Of a DNA stretch of 64,000 nucleotides, positions 36,011 to 49,586 are shown piece after piece. The DNA is from Paenibacillus amylolyticus. Lineage in GTDB: Bacteria > Bacillota > Bacilli > Paenibacillales > Paenibacillaceae. A program made the translations under genes and the position numbers. The stretch covers positions 3,534,001-3,598,000 of the forward strand of contig NZ_CP121451.1 in the NCBI RefSeq assembly GCF_029689945.1. The letters are read 5' to 3'. The notes beneath the pieces were generated by a model. The model saw nothing but the letters and a program-made list of their open reading frames with translations, was not told the DNA's origin and did no database searches. Within the stretch, counting starts at the first letter, position 1, and each line of letters begins with the position of its first letter.

Positions 36011-37462
36011 TTTTAGTTTCTGGAGATCACTGGTCGGGAAGTTATGGATCACTATTATCTGCCTTGTGGGTTGTGTACTTATAGCGCTGGGTCTTTTTTG
36101 CTGCCCTACATTGATACGAACTTTGCAGAATCCGAATCCAGAGATATTAAGCGATTGTTCACCTATATCTGTATTGTCGGATTCAGTTTAACCACGTTTT
36201 TTGCATTGTTTCTGTTCACCAAAATAACGCAGCCAATGCAGCAATTGATTCAGGCAGCCAATGCGATTCGCAAAGGAAACTACGGAACACGACTATCCCT
36301 GGTAACGAGCGATGAGATTGGTGAACTGGCCAACACATTTAATCATATGGCCGCCCAACTGGAAGATAATATTCGCAACCTTAATCATGAGAAGGAACAT
36401 TTGGCGAGTGTACTTCGCAGCATGACGGATGCGGTGGTTACATTTGATGGGGAAGGCAAAGTGATTCTGACGAATCCGCCAGGAGAGAAGATCATGCAGA
36501 CGTGGTATGATCTGGATTGGGCGAAAGTGGACGAAGGACAAGATATAGAGCAGTCTGACAAGTCTTCTCGTGATGTACCTGAGCCCCTTCTTCCTTTATT
36601 CAGAATGGTGATGGAGCAAGGTGGGGACCAGAATTCCAATGTTCATGTACAGCAAGGGGTCTGGTCTGTTCAGATGGCACCGTTGTATGCTGACAGTGTT
36701 GTCAGAGGGGCTGTGGCTGTCTTGAGAGATGTCACAGAAGAAGTGCGTCTGGAGAAAATGCGGCGTGATTTCGTGGCTAACGTATCTCATGAGATACGAA
36801 CTCCACTATCCATGATGCAAGGTTACAGTGAAGCCCTTCTGGACGGCATGGCAACCTCACCGGAAGAGAGCGAAGAACTGATCCAGGTCATTCATGATGA
36901 GTCCCTGCGGATGGGCAGACTTGTTAAAGACTTGCTTGATCTTGCCCGAATGGAAGCTGGACACACGGACATGGTGATGAAGGAAGTTGACCTTGGTGAA
37001 CTACTTGAACGTGTATATCGAAAGTTCTCGGTGCGTTCGAAAGAACAGGGAATTCAACTGCACTTCGAGTTTGAACAGCCAGCCATCATTCTTCAACAGG
37101 CGGATGAGGATCGACTTGAGCAAGTGTTTACGAATTTACTGGATAATGCGTTCAGGCATACGCCTACTGGCAAAAATGTGTTGATCTCAGCTGAACGGGT
37201 TACTTATCTTCGCGCGCCATTTGTCAGAGTTTCTGTAAAGGATCAGGGTGTGGGTATCCCTTCATCCGACTTGCCGTTTATTTTCGAACGATTCTACAAA
37301 GCAGACAAGGCTCGTGTTCGGGGAGAAAGTGTGGGCACTGGGCTTGGTTTAGCGATTGTAAAAAATATTGTTGATGCGCATCAAGGCATGATTACCGTCA
37401 ATAGTGTACTTGGCGAAGGAACAGAGTTTATTTTGCAATTTCCCTTGGATTCATCGAAATAG
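35979..37462 (+). CDS. resE: Redox sensor histidine kinase ResE (frameshift at a T6 run)
   Basis: The frame with FWRSLVGKLWITIICLVG breaks at T6 (36094-36099); one more T gives LGLFLLPYIDTNFAESESRDIKRLF and continues to 37462. The start is uncertain: GTG 35979 overlaps resD, and a start near the FWRSLVG segment would be closer to other ResE proteins. Order of domains: two membrane helices, HAMP (about TQPMQQLIQAANAIRKGNYG), PAS, HisKA with NVSHEIRTPLSMM (phosphorylated His), and HATPase with N box (NLLDNAFRHTP) and GxGxG-type boxes. Senses respiratory state and phosphorylates ResD. Confidence 0.88.
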
Positions 37463-37489
37463 ACTGAATTATATACAAAAAGTGCGAAA

Positions 37490-37516
37490 ACACCCTCATA
37501 TCGAGGGTGTTTTTTT
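37490..37516 (+). terminator. Intrinsic terminator of the res operon
   Basis: ACACCCTC (37490-37497) pairs with GAGGGTGT (37503-37510), followed by six T. Confidence 0.9.
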
Positions 37517-37655
37517 GTTGAAGACTACCGTTTAATCTTGTTTAACGTGGAACATGTATGGTTTTTTTTGACTAAAATGAGTGTCCAAGATAATTTTCCT
37601 TTCGATGTTACATAAGCTTGAAAAGCAAGTAACATAGAGGAGGATTGAGCTAAGC

Positions 37656-41965
<4,310 letters not shown>

Positions 41966-41979
41966 TCGCTCCGACTAAA

Positions 41980-42007
41980 AAGACGGGAACCACGAGGCTC
42001 CCGTCTT
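41980..42007. terminator. Bidirectional terminator between the collagen gene and serA
   Basis: AAGACGGGA (41980-41988) pairs with TCCCGTCTT (41999-42007), flanked by A and T runs on both sides, so it can end transcription from both converging genes. Confidence 0.8.
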
Positions 42008-42031
42008 TCTTTATACATTTAAGATTTATTA

Positions 42032-43623
42032 TTACAGCACGATTTCCACAGCAGTATTAATCTCAGGCAGCGCAGCAAGCTGCACAAGCACATCTTTTGG
42101 AACAGCTTTATCTACAGTCAGAATCATGATCGCTGCACCACCGATAATTTTACGTCCAACCTGCATGGATGCGATGTTGACCTCATTTTGTCCAAGCAGT
42201 GTACCTACACGACCGATAATACCTGGTTTATCGTTATGAGAGATCAAGATTTGGTGACTTTCCGGAGCGATATCTACCGGGAATTTATCCAGACGAACGA
42301 TACGCTCTCCATAACCTGCAAGCAATGTACCCGCTACACGGCGTTCCTCAGCATCCTGAGTTGTAACCAATGTGACGGTAATCAGGTTGGTGAATCCTTT
42401 GGTTGCCGAGGTTTGGCTTACAACGACATTCAGATCACGGATTTTGGCCAAATGCATTGAATTGACGATGTTGGCTTCCCCACCCAAATGTCTGGCGAGA
42501 ATACCCTTCACAATGTAACGCGTAAGAGGAGATGTATCTACTTCAGAAAGTTCACCAGCATAGTCGATCCGAATCTCCTGCACTGCATTTTGTGTAATCT
42601 GCGCTGCAAAACTTCCCAACGTTTCACCCAGTTTGAAATAAGGCTGCAATTTGTTCATTACGGTTGGTGCTACAGCCGGCATGTTAACTGCGTTCTTGAA
42701 CGGTTCATTCCGCAAAATATGAAGAACTTGTTCGGATACGTCAATCGCTACGTTTTCTTGTGCCTCAACAGTGGATGCACCAAGGTGAGGTGTAACGATG
42801 ATGCTAGGGTGATTCAGGAATGGATGGTCCTGAGCAGGTGGTTCACTTTCAAATACATCAAATGCTGCTCCGGCAACAATGCCTTCATCAATGGCTTCCA
42901 CAAGTGCCATCTCGTCAACTACACCACCGCGAGCACAGTTGATGATACGCATGCCTTTTTCATAACTTCGAATTGTGGACGTGAGATCATGTGCCGTGTT
43001 TCTGGTGTTAATGGTGTATGAACGGTCATAAAGTCTGCATTGCGAATGATATCATCCACACTAGCCAATTTCACCTGCAGCTTTTCAGCACGCTCCTCCG
43101 TGAGGAACGGGTCGTAAGCCAGAATGTCCATTCCGAATGCTTTGGCACGCTTGGCGACTTCACTACCGATCCGTCCCATACCCAATACACCCAGCGTTTT
43201 ATTTCTTAATTCCACACCCAGGAAGGTTTTACGATCCCACGTACCTTGAATAGTCTTGGCGTAGGCCTGAGGAATGTGTCGAGCCAATGCCATCATCATG
43301 GCAAATGTGTGCTCACAAGTTGTGATGGTATTACCGTCAGGTGCGTTAATAACGATGATGCCTCGCTGTGTGGCAGCTTCCAGATCAATGTTATCTACAC
43401 CAACACCTGCACGTCCGATTACTTTAAGGTTGGTACCAGCCGTCATAATACGATCTGTAACACGAGTCTGGCTACGAACCAAAAGGGCATCATAATCACC
43501 AATAATGGCAACAAGTTCATCTTCACTAAGACCGGTTTTCTTCTCAACAACAACATCATTTGCATCCACCAGTTGCTGGATACCTAGATCACTGATAGGG
43601 TCCGACACTAACACTTTGTACAT
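42032..43623 (-). CDS. serA: D-3-phosphoglycerate dehydrogenase (frameshift at an A5 run)
   Basis: On the minus strand from ATG at 43623, behind AAGGAGGAAG. The frame breaks at five A (plus-strand T5 at 42956-42960); with six it reads [19 protein letters not shown] and continues to 42032. The joined protein is about 530 residues: N-terminal catalytic and NAD-binding domains ([37 protein letters not shown]), the intervening domain and a C-terminal ACT domain ([30 protein letters not shown] written as family landmark). It oxidises 3-phosphoglycerate, the first step of serine synthesis. A T-box leader upstream ties expression to tRNA charging. Confidence 0.92.
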
Positions 43624-43790
43624 GGTTTCTTCCTCCTTAGGTATGTGTATCTATATCGTCAAGGTTTGACCTCAGCAGAGAGGTGTTCCTTAAAACCGGG
43701 TTGATTCTTCCGCCCAACAACGCGGTGTCGCAGCAGAGGGGGAAGGTGAAGCAAATAGAGTGATTCCACAGATATCCTTTAAAATAAATC

Positions 43791-44065
43791 AAAAAACTCT
43801 CAATCCACATACTGCTTGCGCAATAAGGGACGAGAGTTGTCGTGGTACCACCCTAATTCACCGCCGTTTCGCAACGACAGTCTTAGCGGTCAATGAAGAC
43901 CGAAGAGGATAACGGGTCTAAACCGATTGCACCTACTCCAATTTCAATGCAATAACTCAGGAGCGCTCAAGACCATTTGCCTGCCACCGATTCACACCTA
44001 CCATCGGCTCTCTGTAAGACGAAGCAACGTCTTTTTTCCATCATCGTGTTTAACGTGACTAATTT
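43791..44065 (-). promoter_or_regulatory. T-box riboswitch leader of serA (probably serine-specific)
   Basis: On the minus strand the conserved T-box core AGGGTGGTACCACG is read at 43854-43841. It is followed by a terminator stem (minus-strand AACTCTCG pairing with GATTGAGAGTT, then T6; 43838-43791), which the T-box would disrupt when bound by uncharged tRNA. About 200 bases upstream form the stem I region, containing GAGCGCTCC where a UCC or AGC serine specifier could sit; I cannot fix the specifier codon. Serine specificity is inferred from serA. Confidence 0.85.
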
Positions 44066-44071
44066 TTTCAT

Positions 44072-44101
44072 AATGTATCATGGCTGACATGAGCATGTCA
44101 A
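44072..44101 (-). promoter_or_regulatory. Sigma-A promoter of the serA T-box transcript
   Basis: On the minus strand TTGACA (44101-44096), 18 bases, TACATT (44077-44072), placing the start point just ahead of the T-box leader. Confidence 0.6.
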
Positions 44102-44388
44102 TAGGCTTAAATGTTTTAAATTGTTTTGCAGATCACTTTCGATTCACCTGAAAAGGTAGTCATCCTAAGTAATAGAATAGGTACTGAACCTACCAGAAGA
44201 AGAGGGAATATGTGCTGTTTGGTGAACCGGATTTTACTGCTTTAATGAAGTAATGGCCCGTACACAGAACCAGGACTTGGGGCAGGCCTTGAACCAATTT
44301 GGTTTTTTGGCTATCATTTAGTATACTATCCGATTGGACAACGTAATTGTTATCCATCAAATTTAACTCAAGAGGACAGACGCATCCG
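44102..44388. other. Gap between serA leader and the CPBP gene
   Basis: This stretch of nearly 290 bases has no convincing gene. The small frames in it lack binding sites. A promoter for the CPBP gene is expected here, and ATACTATCC near 44322 is a possible -10, but no clear pair of elements stands out. Confidence 0.4.
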
Positions 44389-44982
44389 ATGAAAAAATTC
44401 AAGTTTCCCAAGTTCAAAATTCAAAAGGCTGAGCCACAGCAGCTTACCGAGCGTTTGCTTTTAATCAATCTATACTTTACACAAGGTCTGACACTGATTA
44501 TCGGAGTTGTGTGGGTCTTGTTGCAAAAACGAAACTTGTTAGATGTACTTGCATGGCCTGACAATTACCAATTTGTATGGTGGGGTCTTGGTCTTGCTGG
44601 CATTATGCTTGTTATGGACTTGGTACTGTCGTATGTTATACCTCAGGAAAGCATGGATGACGGTGGAATTAACGAGATGCTGTTCCGTGGGCGTCCGATC
44701 TGGCACATTGTATGTATTGCAGCCATTGTTGCTGTGTGTGAGGAATTATTGTTCCGTGGAGCCATTCAGCATGCCATCGGTCCTTACTGGACAAGTATTT
44801 TGTTTGCAGTTATCCACATTCGTTATTTGCGCCACTGGATTCCAACAGGATGGGTGTTTGTCTCAAGTTATGGATTGGGTTGGATTTATTTGCAATCCGG
44901 CACATTATGGGCGCCTATATTATGTCACTTTATTATTGATTTGGTGTCCGGATTAGCGATACGTTTTCGGAGGGGATCATGA
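44389..44982 (+). CDS. CPBP family intramembrane protease
   Basis: ATG 44389 follows AGAGGACAG; the frame is open further upstream to 44347 but without a site there. The protein of about 197 residues has a hydrophobic multi-helix pattern and the CPBP (Abi/CaaX) motifs: EELLFRG near residue 119, FAVIHIRYL, and a terminal HFIIDL. The Glu-Glu and His residues form the active site in this family of intramembrane proteases. Its stop overlaps the next ATG (ATGA), so the two genes are coupled. Substrate unknown. Confidence 0.8.
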   Translation: MKKFKFPKFKIQKAEPQQLTERLLLINLYFTQGLTLIIGVVWVLLQKRNLLDVLAWPDNYQFVWWGLGLAGIMLVMDLVLSYVIPQESMDDGGINEMLFRGRPIWHIVCIAAIVAVCEELLFRGAIQHAIGPYWTSILFAVIHIRYLRHWIPTGWVFVSSYGLGWIYLQSGTLWAPILCHFIIDLVSGLAIRFRRGS

Positions 44983-45429
44983 ATCAGCCATTAAGTAGAA
45001 TGAAGACATATGGCAGTCAGCGCCATCGACAATCGGATAAAAAGAGAAATCCGAGCGTCAGGTAGCTTCTCAAGTAAGCATGGTTGCTGAAACGGCAGCT
45101 GCTGCTGAGGTTGGCGGAATCACACCAATTACTTCCATTTCTTTACCTAGATCACAGCGTAAGCCTTATATGGAAAAGCTGGAAAGTCCAGTACTACCCC
45201 AGAGAGCACCATCACGCTCCAAAAAACGCCACAATCAACGGAAGAGTCGATTTCTGAAGCAGGTTCTCTTCCTACACGGACGGAATTACATCCTTCACGT
45301 CGATTAAAATTGAGCAAAAGATTTGTCAATTCACTCATATTTATTTTTGTCCTGCTAACGATTAGTCTGGTTTGGTGGGGAGTCAAAGGGGCACCCGCTC
45401 TAAACACGTTCCTTCCTTTGCCGTGGTAA
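44979..45429 (+). CDS. Unknown single-pass membrane protein (two frameshifts)
   Basis: ATG 44979, preceded by GGAGGGG, overlaps the CPBP stop. Three frames join if one A is added at A5 (45039-45043; SDKKEKSERQVASQ) and one at A6 (45221-45226; SRSKKTPQSTEES). The result is about 150 residues: a basic, polar N-terminal region rich in Ser, Ala and Pro, then LSKRFVNSLIFIFVLLTISLVWWG as a membrane segment near the end, finishing in LNTFLPLPW. No family recognised. It sits between a membrane protease and a membrane-anchored phosphoesterase, both coupled to it. Confidence 0.55.
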
Positions 45430-46242
45430 TGCTGTTATTCGCAGGAGTAGTCATTTTGATAGGCGCTTTACTGTTCATTCATATGTGGTGTGAAGCGCAT
45501 ATTCATCAAGTGATTGAAGAAGAAATTGAGGTTCCTCATCTGCCCCTTTCCTTTGACGGGGTTAGGATGTTGTATGTATCAGACACTCACAAGCGCAAGC
45601 TAAAGCAGAAGGATATGGAACACTTTAATAACAAGGTGGACTGGGTTCTGATCGGCGGGGATGTTGCGGAAAAGGAATCTCATGGTCTCTGGTTAGACAT
45701 AATATGAAACTTTTATCGAACATCGCTCCTTCTTTTACGGTGTATGGCAATCATGACAAGCGGGCTGGTACTGCTCAGCTTGCTCGGATCCTACGGGAAT
45801 CGGGAGTTCAGCTCCTTCAGGATAATGTCGTATATCTGCGCAGGGGCAATGACAGAGTAAGCCTGATCGGTATAGACTATCGTTCAAAAAAGGGTGACGG
45901 ATTGCTACAACAGATCGGCGACCATTTTTGCAAAATTGCCATCATTCATGATCCTTTGCAAGCCCTTCGATTGGAGCAGAATGCAGATCTAATCTTGAGT
46001 GGTCATACACATGGCGGACAGTTGGTATTACCGTTTTTTGGACCTGTGTTCCTGAGCAGAGCGTATCGTCCCATATCGAATGGGTGGTACTCCCTGAAGC
46101 GTGAACCGGGGGCGTTCATCAAGAAGGCAAAATACTGGTTAGCAGAGGATACGGTACGAATCATATTCCTCTTCGGCTAGGTTGTCCTGCAGAGATGCAT
46201 CTCATCACGTTAAGAGTCTCCGCGGAAAAAGCACTCACATAA
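45429..46242 (+). CDS. Membrane-anchored metallophosphoesterase (two frameshifts)
   Basis: The likely start is ATG 45429, overlapping the previous stop (TAATG). An N-terminal membrane helix (MLLFAGVVILIGALLFIH) precedes a calcineurin-type phosphoesterase: SDTHKR (D-x-H), GGDVAEK (GGD), GNHDKR (GNHD), and SGHTHGGQ (GHTHGG). One A added at A4 (45670-45673) joins the first break, and one G at G5 (46108-46112) restores the expected tail GVHQEGKILVSRGYG then NHIPLRLGCPAEMHLITL, with a stop at 46240-46242. The YkuE-type family acts outside the membrane, in part on lipid-linked substrates. Confidence 0.8.
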
Positions 46243-46275
46243 AACAGCCTTGATCCAACGGATCAAGGCTGTTTT
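46241..46275. terminator. Bidirectional terminator
   Basis: AAAACAGCCTTGATC (46241-46255) and GATCAAGGCTGTTTT (46261-46275) form a perfect 15-base-pair stem flanked by A and T runs, serving the phosphoesterase gene and the converging deacetylase gene. Confidence 0.92.
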
Positions 46276-46297
46276 ACTTTCATGCGAAAAATATAAA

Positions 46298-47194
46298 TTA
46301 ACGAGCCTCCAATTCAATAGCACGAGGATCGACAAAAGAATAACCTTTCTTTTCGAGCTTGGTTAACAACTCATCCAGTGCTTCAACCGTCCATGGCAAT
46401 TCATGCATCAGAATATTGCTTCCTGGATTCAATTGATCCAGTACATTCTGAATGACTTTTTCCGGTTTGTTTTTGGTGCTCTTATCCCAATCCAGTGAAC
46501 CATTTGACCATGTCATATATAACATGCCGTTTTTCTTTACAGTAGCCTTAAGTGCATCATTACCCGATCCAAATGGTGGTCGGAAAAATTGCGGCTCCTC
46601 CCCAATGGTGTCTTTGACTATTTTCTGGACATCTGTAACCTGTTTTGCCGCTTCGGCGGTAGACATTTTTTTGAGATCCTCATGATCCCAGGCATGATTG
46701 CCTACAATTTGATTACGTTCATGTATGAGTTTGAGCAATTCCGGATGACTTTTCACCCGATAACCATTGACGAAAAATATCGCTTTAGCATTATGTTTAT
46801 CCAACGTGTCGATTAGTGAATTAATCATTTTTTCTTCTTTGGGTCCGTCATCAAACGTCAACAAAACCACTTTGCTTGGGCTCTTGTCATCATTCGGCTT
46901 AATATAATAATTTTCATTCATATGATACGTCTTATCCACATGCCGTTCTGTCTGAATCTGCTTCGGAGGTTCCGACTCTTCGTTTGTCTCAGTGGTTTTG
47001 CCGTTTGAAGGGTCGGTCCCGCTAGTCTCTGGTTCTGCTGTTTCAATGGGGTTAGAATTACTTTGCTCTTCTTGAATTGTGGTTGAGGGTTTGCTTGTGG
47101 ATGCCGAATCATCTGATGTTTTTTCGTCGGCTGTCCCACAGGCGGATAACAGCAAACTTGCAGTTATAATCAATGCTGCGGCATGTCTGAACAT
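46298..47194 (-). CDS. Polysaccharide deacetylase lipoprotein
   Basis: Minus strand, 298 residues from ATG 47194. A lipoprotein signal (LLLSAC, Cys19) is followed by a long Ser/Thr/Glu linker (about residues 25-85) and a NodB deacetylase domain. Motifs visible: TFDDGP (catalytic Asp and metal Asp), HAWDHEDL (metal-binding His-x3-His), RPPFGSG and LMHELPWT near the end. It would remove acetyl groups from peptidoglycan or an exopolysaccharide at the cell surface. Converges with the phosphoesterase gene on a shared terminator. Confidence 0.88.
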   Translation of the reverse strand: MFRHAAALIITASLLLSACGTADEKTSDDSASTSKPSTTIQEEQSNSNPIETAEPETSGTDPSNGKTTETNEESEPPKQIQTERHVDKTYHMNENYYIKPNDDKSPSKVVLLTFDDGPKEEKMINSLIDTLDKHNAKAIFFVNGYRVKSHPELLKLIHERNQIVGNHAWDHEDLKKMSTAEAAKQVTDVQKIVKDTIGEEPQFFRPPFGSGNDALKATVKKNGMLYMTWSNGSLDWDKSTKNKPEKVIQNVLDQLNPGSNILMHELPWTVEALDELLTKLEKKGYSFVDPRAIELEAR

Positions 47195-47288
47195 GATTTC
47201 AACTCACTTTCCTGTATTTATGCGGAATGAGATCACTCACTCCCGCAAACACTAAGTATGATTTTAACACTTAAAGGAGGTTGGTGTA

Positions 47289-47642
47289 ATGAAGACGTCA
47301 TCCTTTTTTTGGGGCATTGTTATTGGTGTTGCAGCCAGTTCATGGTTGACCAAAGGCAGATTGCCCTTAATGTCATCGGGTTCGTCGCGTAACATGATGG
47401 ATCAGGCAAAACATAAGATGATGGAGATGACTTTCCCGGGGATGGATGGGTTCACAAGCAAGCAAAATCAACATGGTGAATCACACAAATCTCCAGCAGC
47501 AAAAAGTGCAAGAGCGATCACACCGCAGGAAAAAGAGGCGAATATGAGCATGCTCAAAGATTTTATTCGCACGAATCCGGATGTGAAGCATGAAGTGGAG
47601 CAGATTTTAAGCCAAACAAACACAACAGTACCGGGTTTATAA
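47289..47642 (+). CDS. Unknown small protein with N-terminal hydrophobic segment
   Basis: A 117-residue protein from ATG 47289 after AAAGGAGG. The first 20 residues are hydrophobic (FFWGIVIGVAASSWL) and could anchor it, as in YtxH-type small proteins; the rest is methionine-rich and then polar. No conserved family is certain. It lies alone between divergent deacetylase and mecA. Confidence 0.65.
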   Translation: MKTSSFFWGIVIGVAASSWLTKGRLPLMSSGSSRNMMDQAKHKMMEMTFPGMDGFTSKQNQHGESHKSPAAKSARAITPQEKEANMSMLKDFIRTNPDVKHEVEQILSQTNTTVPGL

Positions 47643-47827
47643 ACTAAAACCCTCAATTAGAATCATCCACAGTCTTGATTTGCTGTGGAATGATTCTTTT
47701 TGTCGATTTTACTTCGTGCATTTAGAGGTATAAAATGATAACATAACTACATAGATTTATTTTCAGCACATATTGTTTTGTGCTTCATAATCTGTTATAA
47801 GACTTGCTTATAAAGGGGAGATCCTGT

Positions 47828-48442
47828 ATGAAAATAGAACGACTAAGTCACGATAAGATACGGATTTTCCTGACCTTTGACGATCTGAGCGAGCGCGGAA
47901 TACAAAAAGAAGATATGTGGCAGGAAATACCGAAGGTACATGAACTGTTCACTGAAATGATGGATCAGGCCTATTCCGAACTTGGATTTGATGCCACAGG
48001 TCCGCTCGCTGTCGAAGTATTCGCACTTCCCGCTCAAGGGATGGTTGTCATTGTCACACGTGGAAAATATGATCCGCAACAATATGGTTCAGGTCATGAA
48101 GATGATCTTCCTGAAGAAGTATATGAAATGGAAGTTACACTCGAGCAAAGCGATTCCATCGTTTATGCATTCAAGGACTTTGAAGTGCTTATTGAAGCTG
48201 CACATATGTTGCGTCAGCATGTTACGGATGCTGGGAGACTTTATTCTTATAAAGACAAGTGGTTCTTGCATTTGGAGCCAGATGAGGTGGACTCCACCAA
48301 ACATGCAGCATTGATTGCCTTGCTTGCTGAATTTGGTGAAGGTTCATCCGTAACCCCGGCAGTTATGGAAGAGTATGGTAAAGTTGTTATTCCTGCACAA
48401 GCGATTGATGTTATCTGCACCCACTTCAAACGCCAGGATTAA
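47828..48442 (+). CDS. mecA: Adapter protein MecA
   Basis: ATG 47828 follows AAGGGGAGA. The 204-residue protein begins MKIERLSHDKIRIFLTFDDLSERG, the usual MecA N-terminal substrate-binding start, has an acidic middle linker (EDDLPEEVYEME) and the C-terminal domain that binds ClpC. It delivers ComK, ComS and misfolded proteins to ClpCP for degradation. Length and sequence are normal for the family. Confidence 0.9.
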   Translation: MKIERLSHDKIRIFLTFDDLSERGIQKEDMWQEIPKVHELFTEMMDQAYSELGFDATGPLAVEVFALPAQGMVVIVTRGKYDPQQYGSGHEDDLPEEVYEMEVTLEQSDSIVYAFKDFEVLIEAAHMLRQHVTDAGRLYSYKDKWFLHLEPDEVDSTKHAALIALLAEFGEGSSVTPAVMEEYGKVVIPAQAIDVICTHFKRQD

Positions 48443-48485
48443 TCTCTAGTTGTAATTGCGTCTTTAGTCAGAGGAGGGAATTTCG

Positions 48486-49180
48486 GTGCTTTTGTTTTCG
48501 GTCTTAGCGGCAGCAGTTGCTCCGGGTCTCGCCTTGTTAACATACTTTTACCTGAAAGACCGTTATGACTATGAGCCACTTCATATGGTATTGCGAGTGT
48601 TCCTCATGGGAATTCTCATGGTATTGCCTGTGATGATCATTCAGCGTGGCATGATGATGTGGCTCGGAGATAATCCTTATGTTGAGTCCATTGTGATCTC
48701 GGGTGGCGTGGAAGAATTCGTCAAATGGTTCGTACTTTATCATATCATCTACAATCACACTGAATTTGATGAGCCGTATGATGGGATCTTATATGCAGTT
48801 GCCGTTTCCCTTGGTTTTGCCACAGTGGAGAATGTGTTGTATGCCTTTGCGGGGAATGCATCCGTCTCAGCCATGTTCCTCCGGGCACTGCTTCCTGTTT
48901 CAGGTCATGCCATGTTTGCGGTAATTATGGGTTATTACATGGGCAAGGCCAAGTTTATCGGTGGCAAGAAAAAGCGGTGGTATCTGATCCTTTCCCTGGG
49001 ATTACCTTTTTCTGGCATGCGTTGTACGATGTAATCATGAACACCATGGTGAATCATTGGTTGTGGTTCATAGCGCCATTAATGGCGGGCCTGTGGTATG
49101 GGGCAATGGGGAAAATCACACGTGCCAATAATCGTTCTCCTTTTCGTTTTGTGAAGCGGGAGGAAGAGGTTAAATTATAA
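48486..49180 (+). CDS. prsW: Intramembrane protease PrsW (frameshift at a T5 run)
   Basis: GTG 48486 follows GAGGAGGG. The first frame is a multi-helix membrane protein with the PrsW motifs GGVEEFVKW (EExxK), ATVENVLY and GHAMFAV (GHA). It breaks at T5 (49007-49011); with six T it reads LGLPFFWHALYDVIM, supplying the last conserved His-Asp segment, and ends at 49180. About 230 residues. In B. subtilis PrsW makes the first cut in the anti-sigma factor RsiW, releasing sigma-W. A true copy is expected to be intact. Confidence 0.88.
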
Positions 49181-49189
49181 AAAATACGG

Positions 49190-49242
49190 ACACACTGGTG
49201 GACATAAAGCGCATATTGCGCCTATGGCTCCGGTGTGTTTTT
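49190..49242 (+). terminator. Intrinsic terminator after prsW
   Basis: CACACTGG (49191-49198) pairs with CCGGTGTG (49230-49237) around a GC-rich inner hairpin (GCGCATATTGCGC), followed by five T. Confidence 0.75.
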
Positions 49243-49295
49243 ATGTTTACGGTTAAACTCCCGGGGAATGACCAACAGAAACGGAGATCGTTGTG

Positions 49296-49466
49296 ATGAG
49301 AATTAAAATTAAAATCAGATGCAAACAATGTGGTGAACGTTTTACATTACGAGGCAAGAAAGAACGGGGCCGAATTGAGACGGGATTCAAGCAGTGCCTC
49401 TGTGATAACAGAGATCAGTTTGAAATTGAAGAAGAGGGCATGGCAACCGGGATTCAGTTGAATTAA
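49296..49466 (+). CDS. Small zinc-ribbon-like protein
   Basis: A 56-residue protein from ATG 49296 with GGAGATCG upstream. It has CKQCG near residue 9 and CLCDN near residue 33, a four-cysteine pattern that could hold a zinc ion, and a very basic first half. Not long enough to show a known fold; function unknown. It is followed by ypeB. Confidence 0.55.
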   Translation: MRIKIKIRCKQCGERFTLRGKKERGRIETGFKQCLCDNRDQFEIEEEGMATGIQLN

Positions 49467-49586
49467 AAGAGGACTCAAACGGTACTTTCGCAGCCTGCTT
49501 GTGTACGGACTGGAAATCGCATGCATAAGAGATCTTTCTTCGATCCACAATAGAGGTAGTGGTTTAGAAGAAAGGAGACTCTACCG

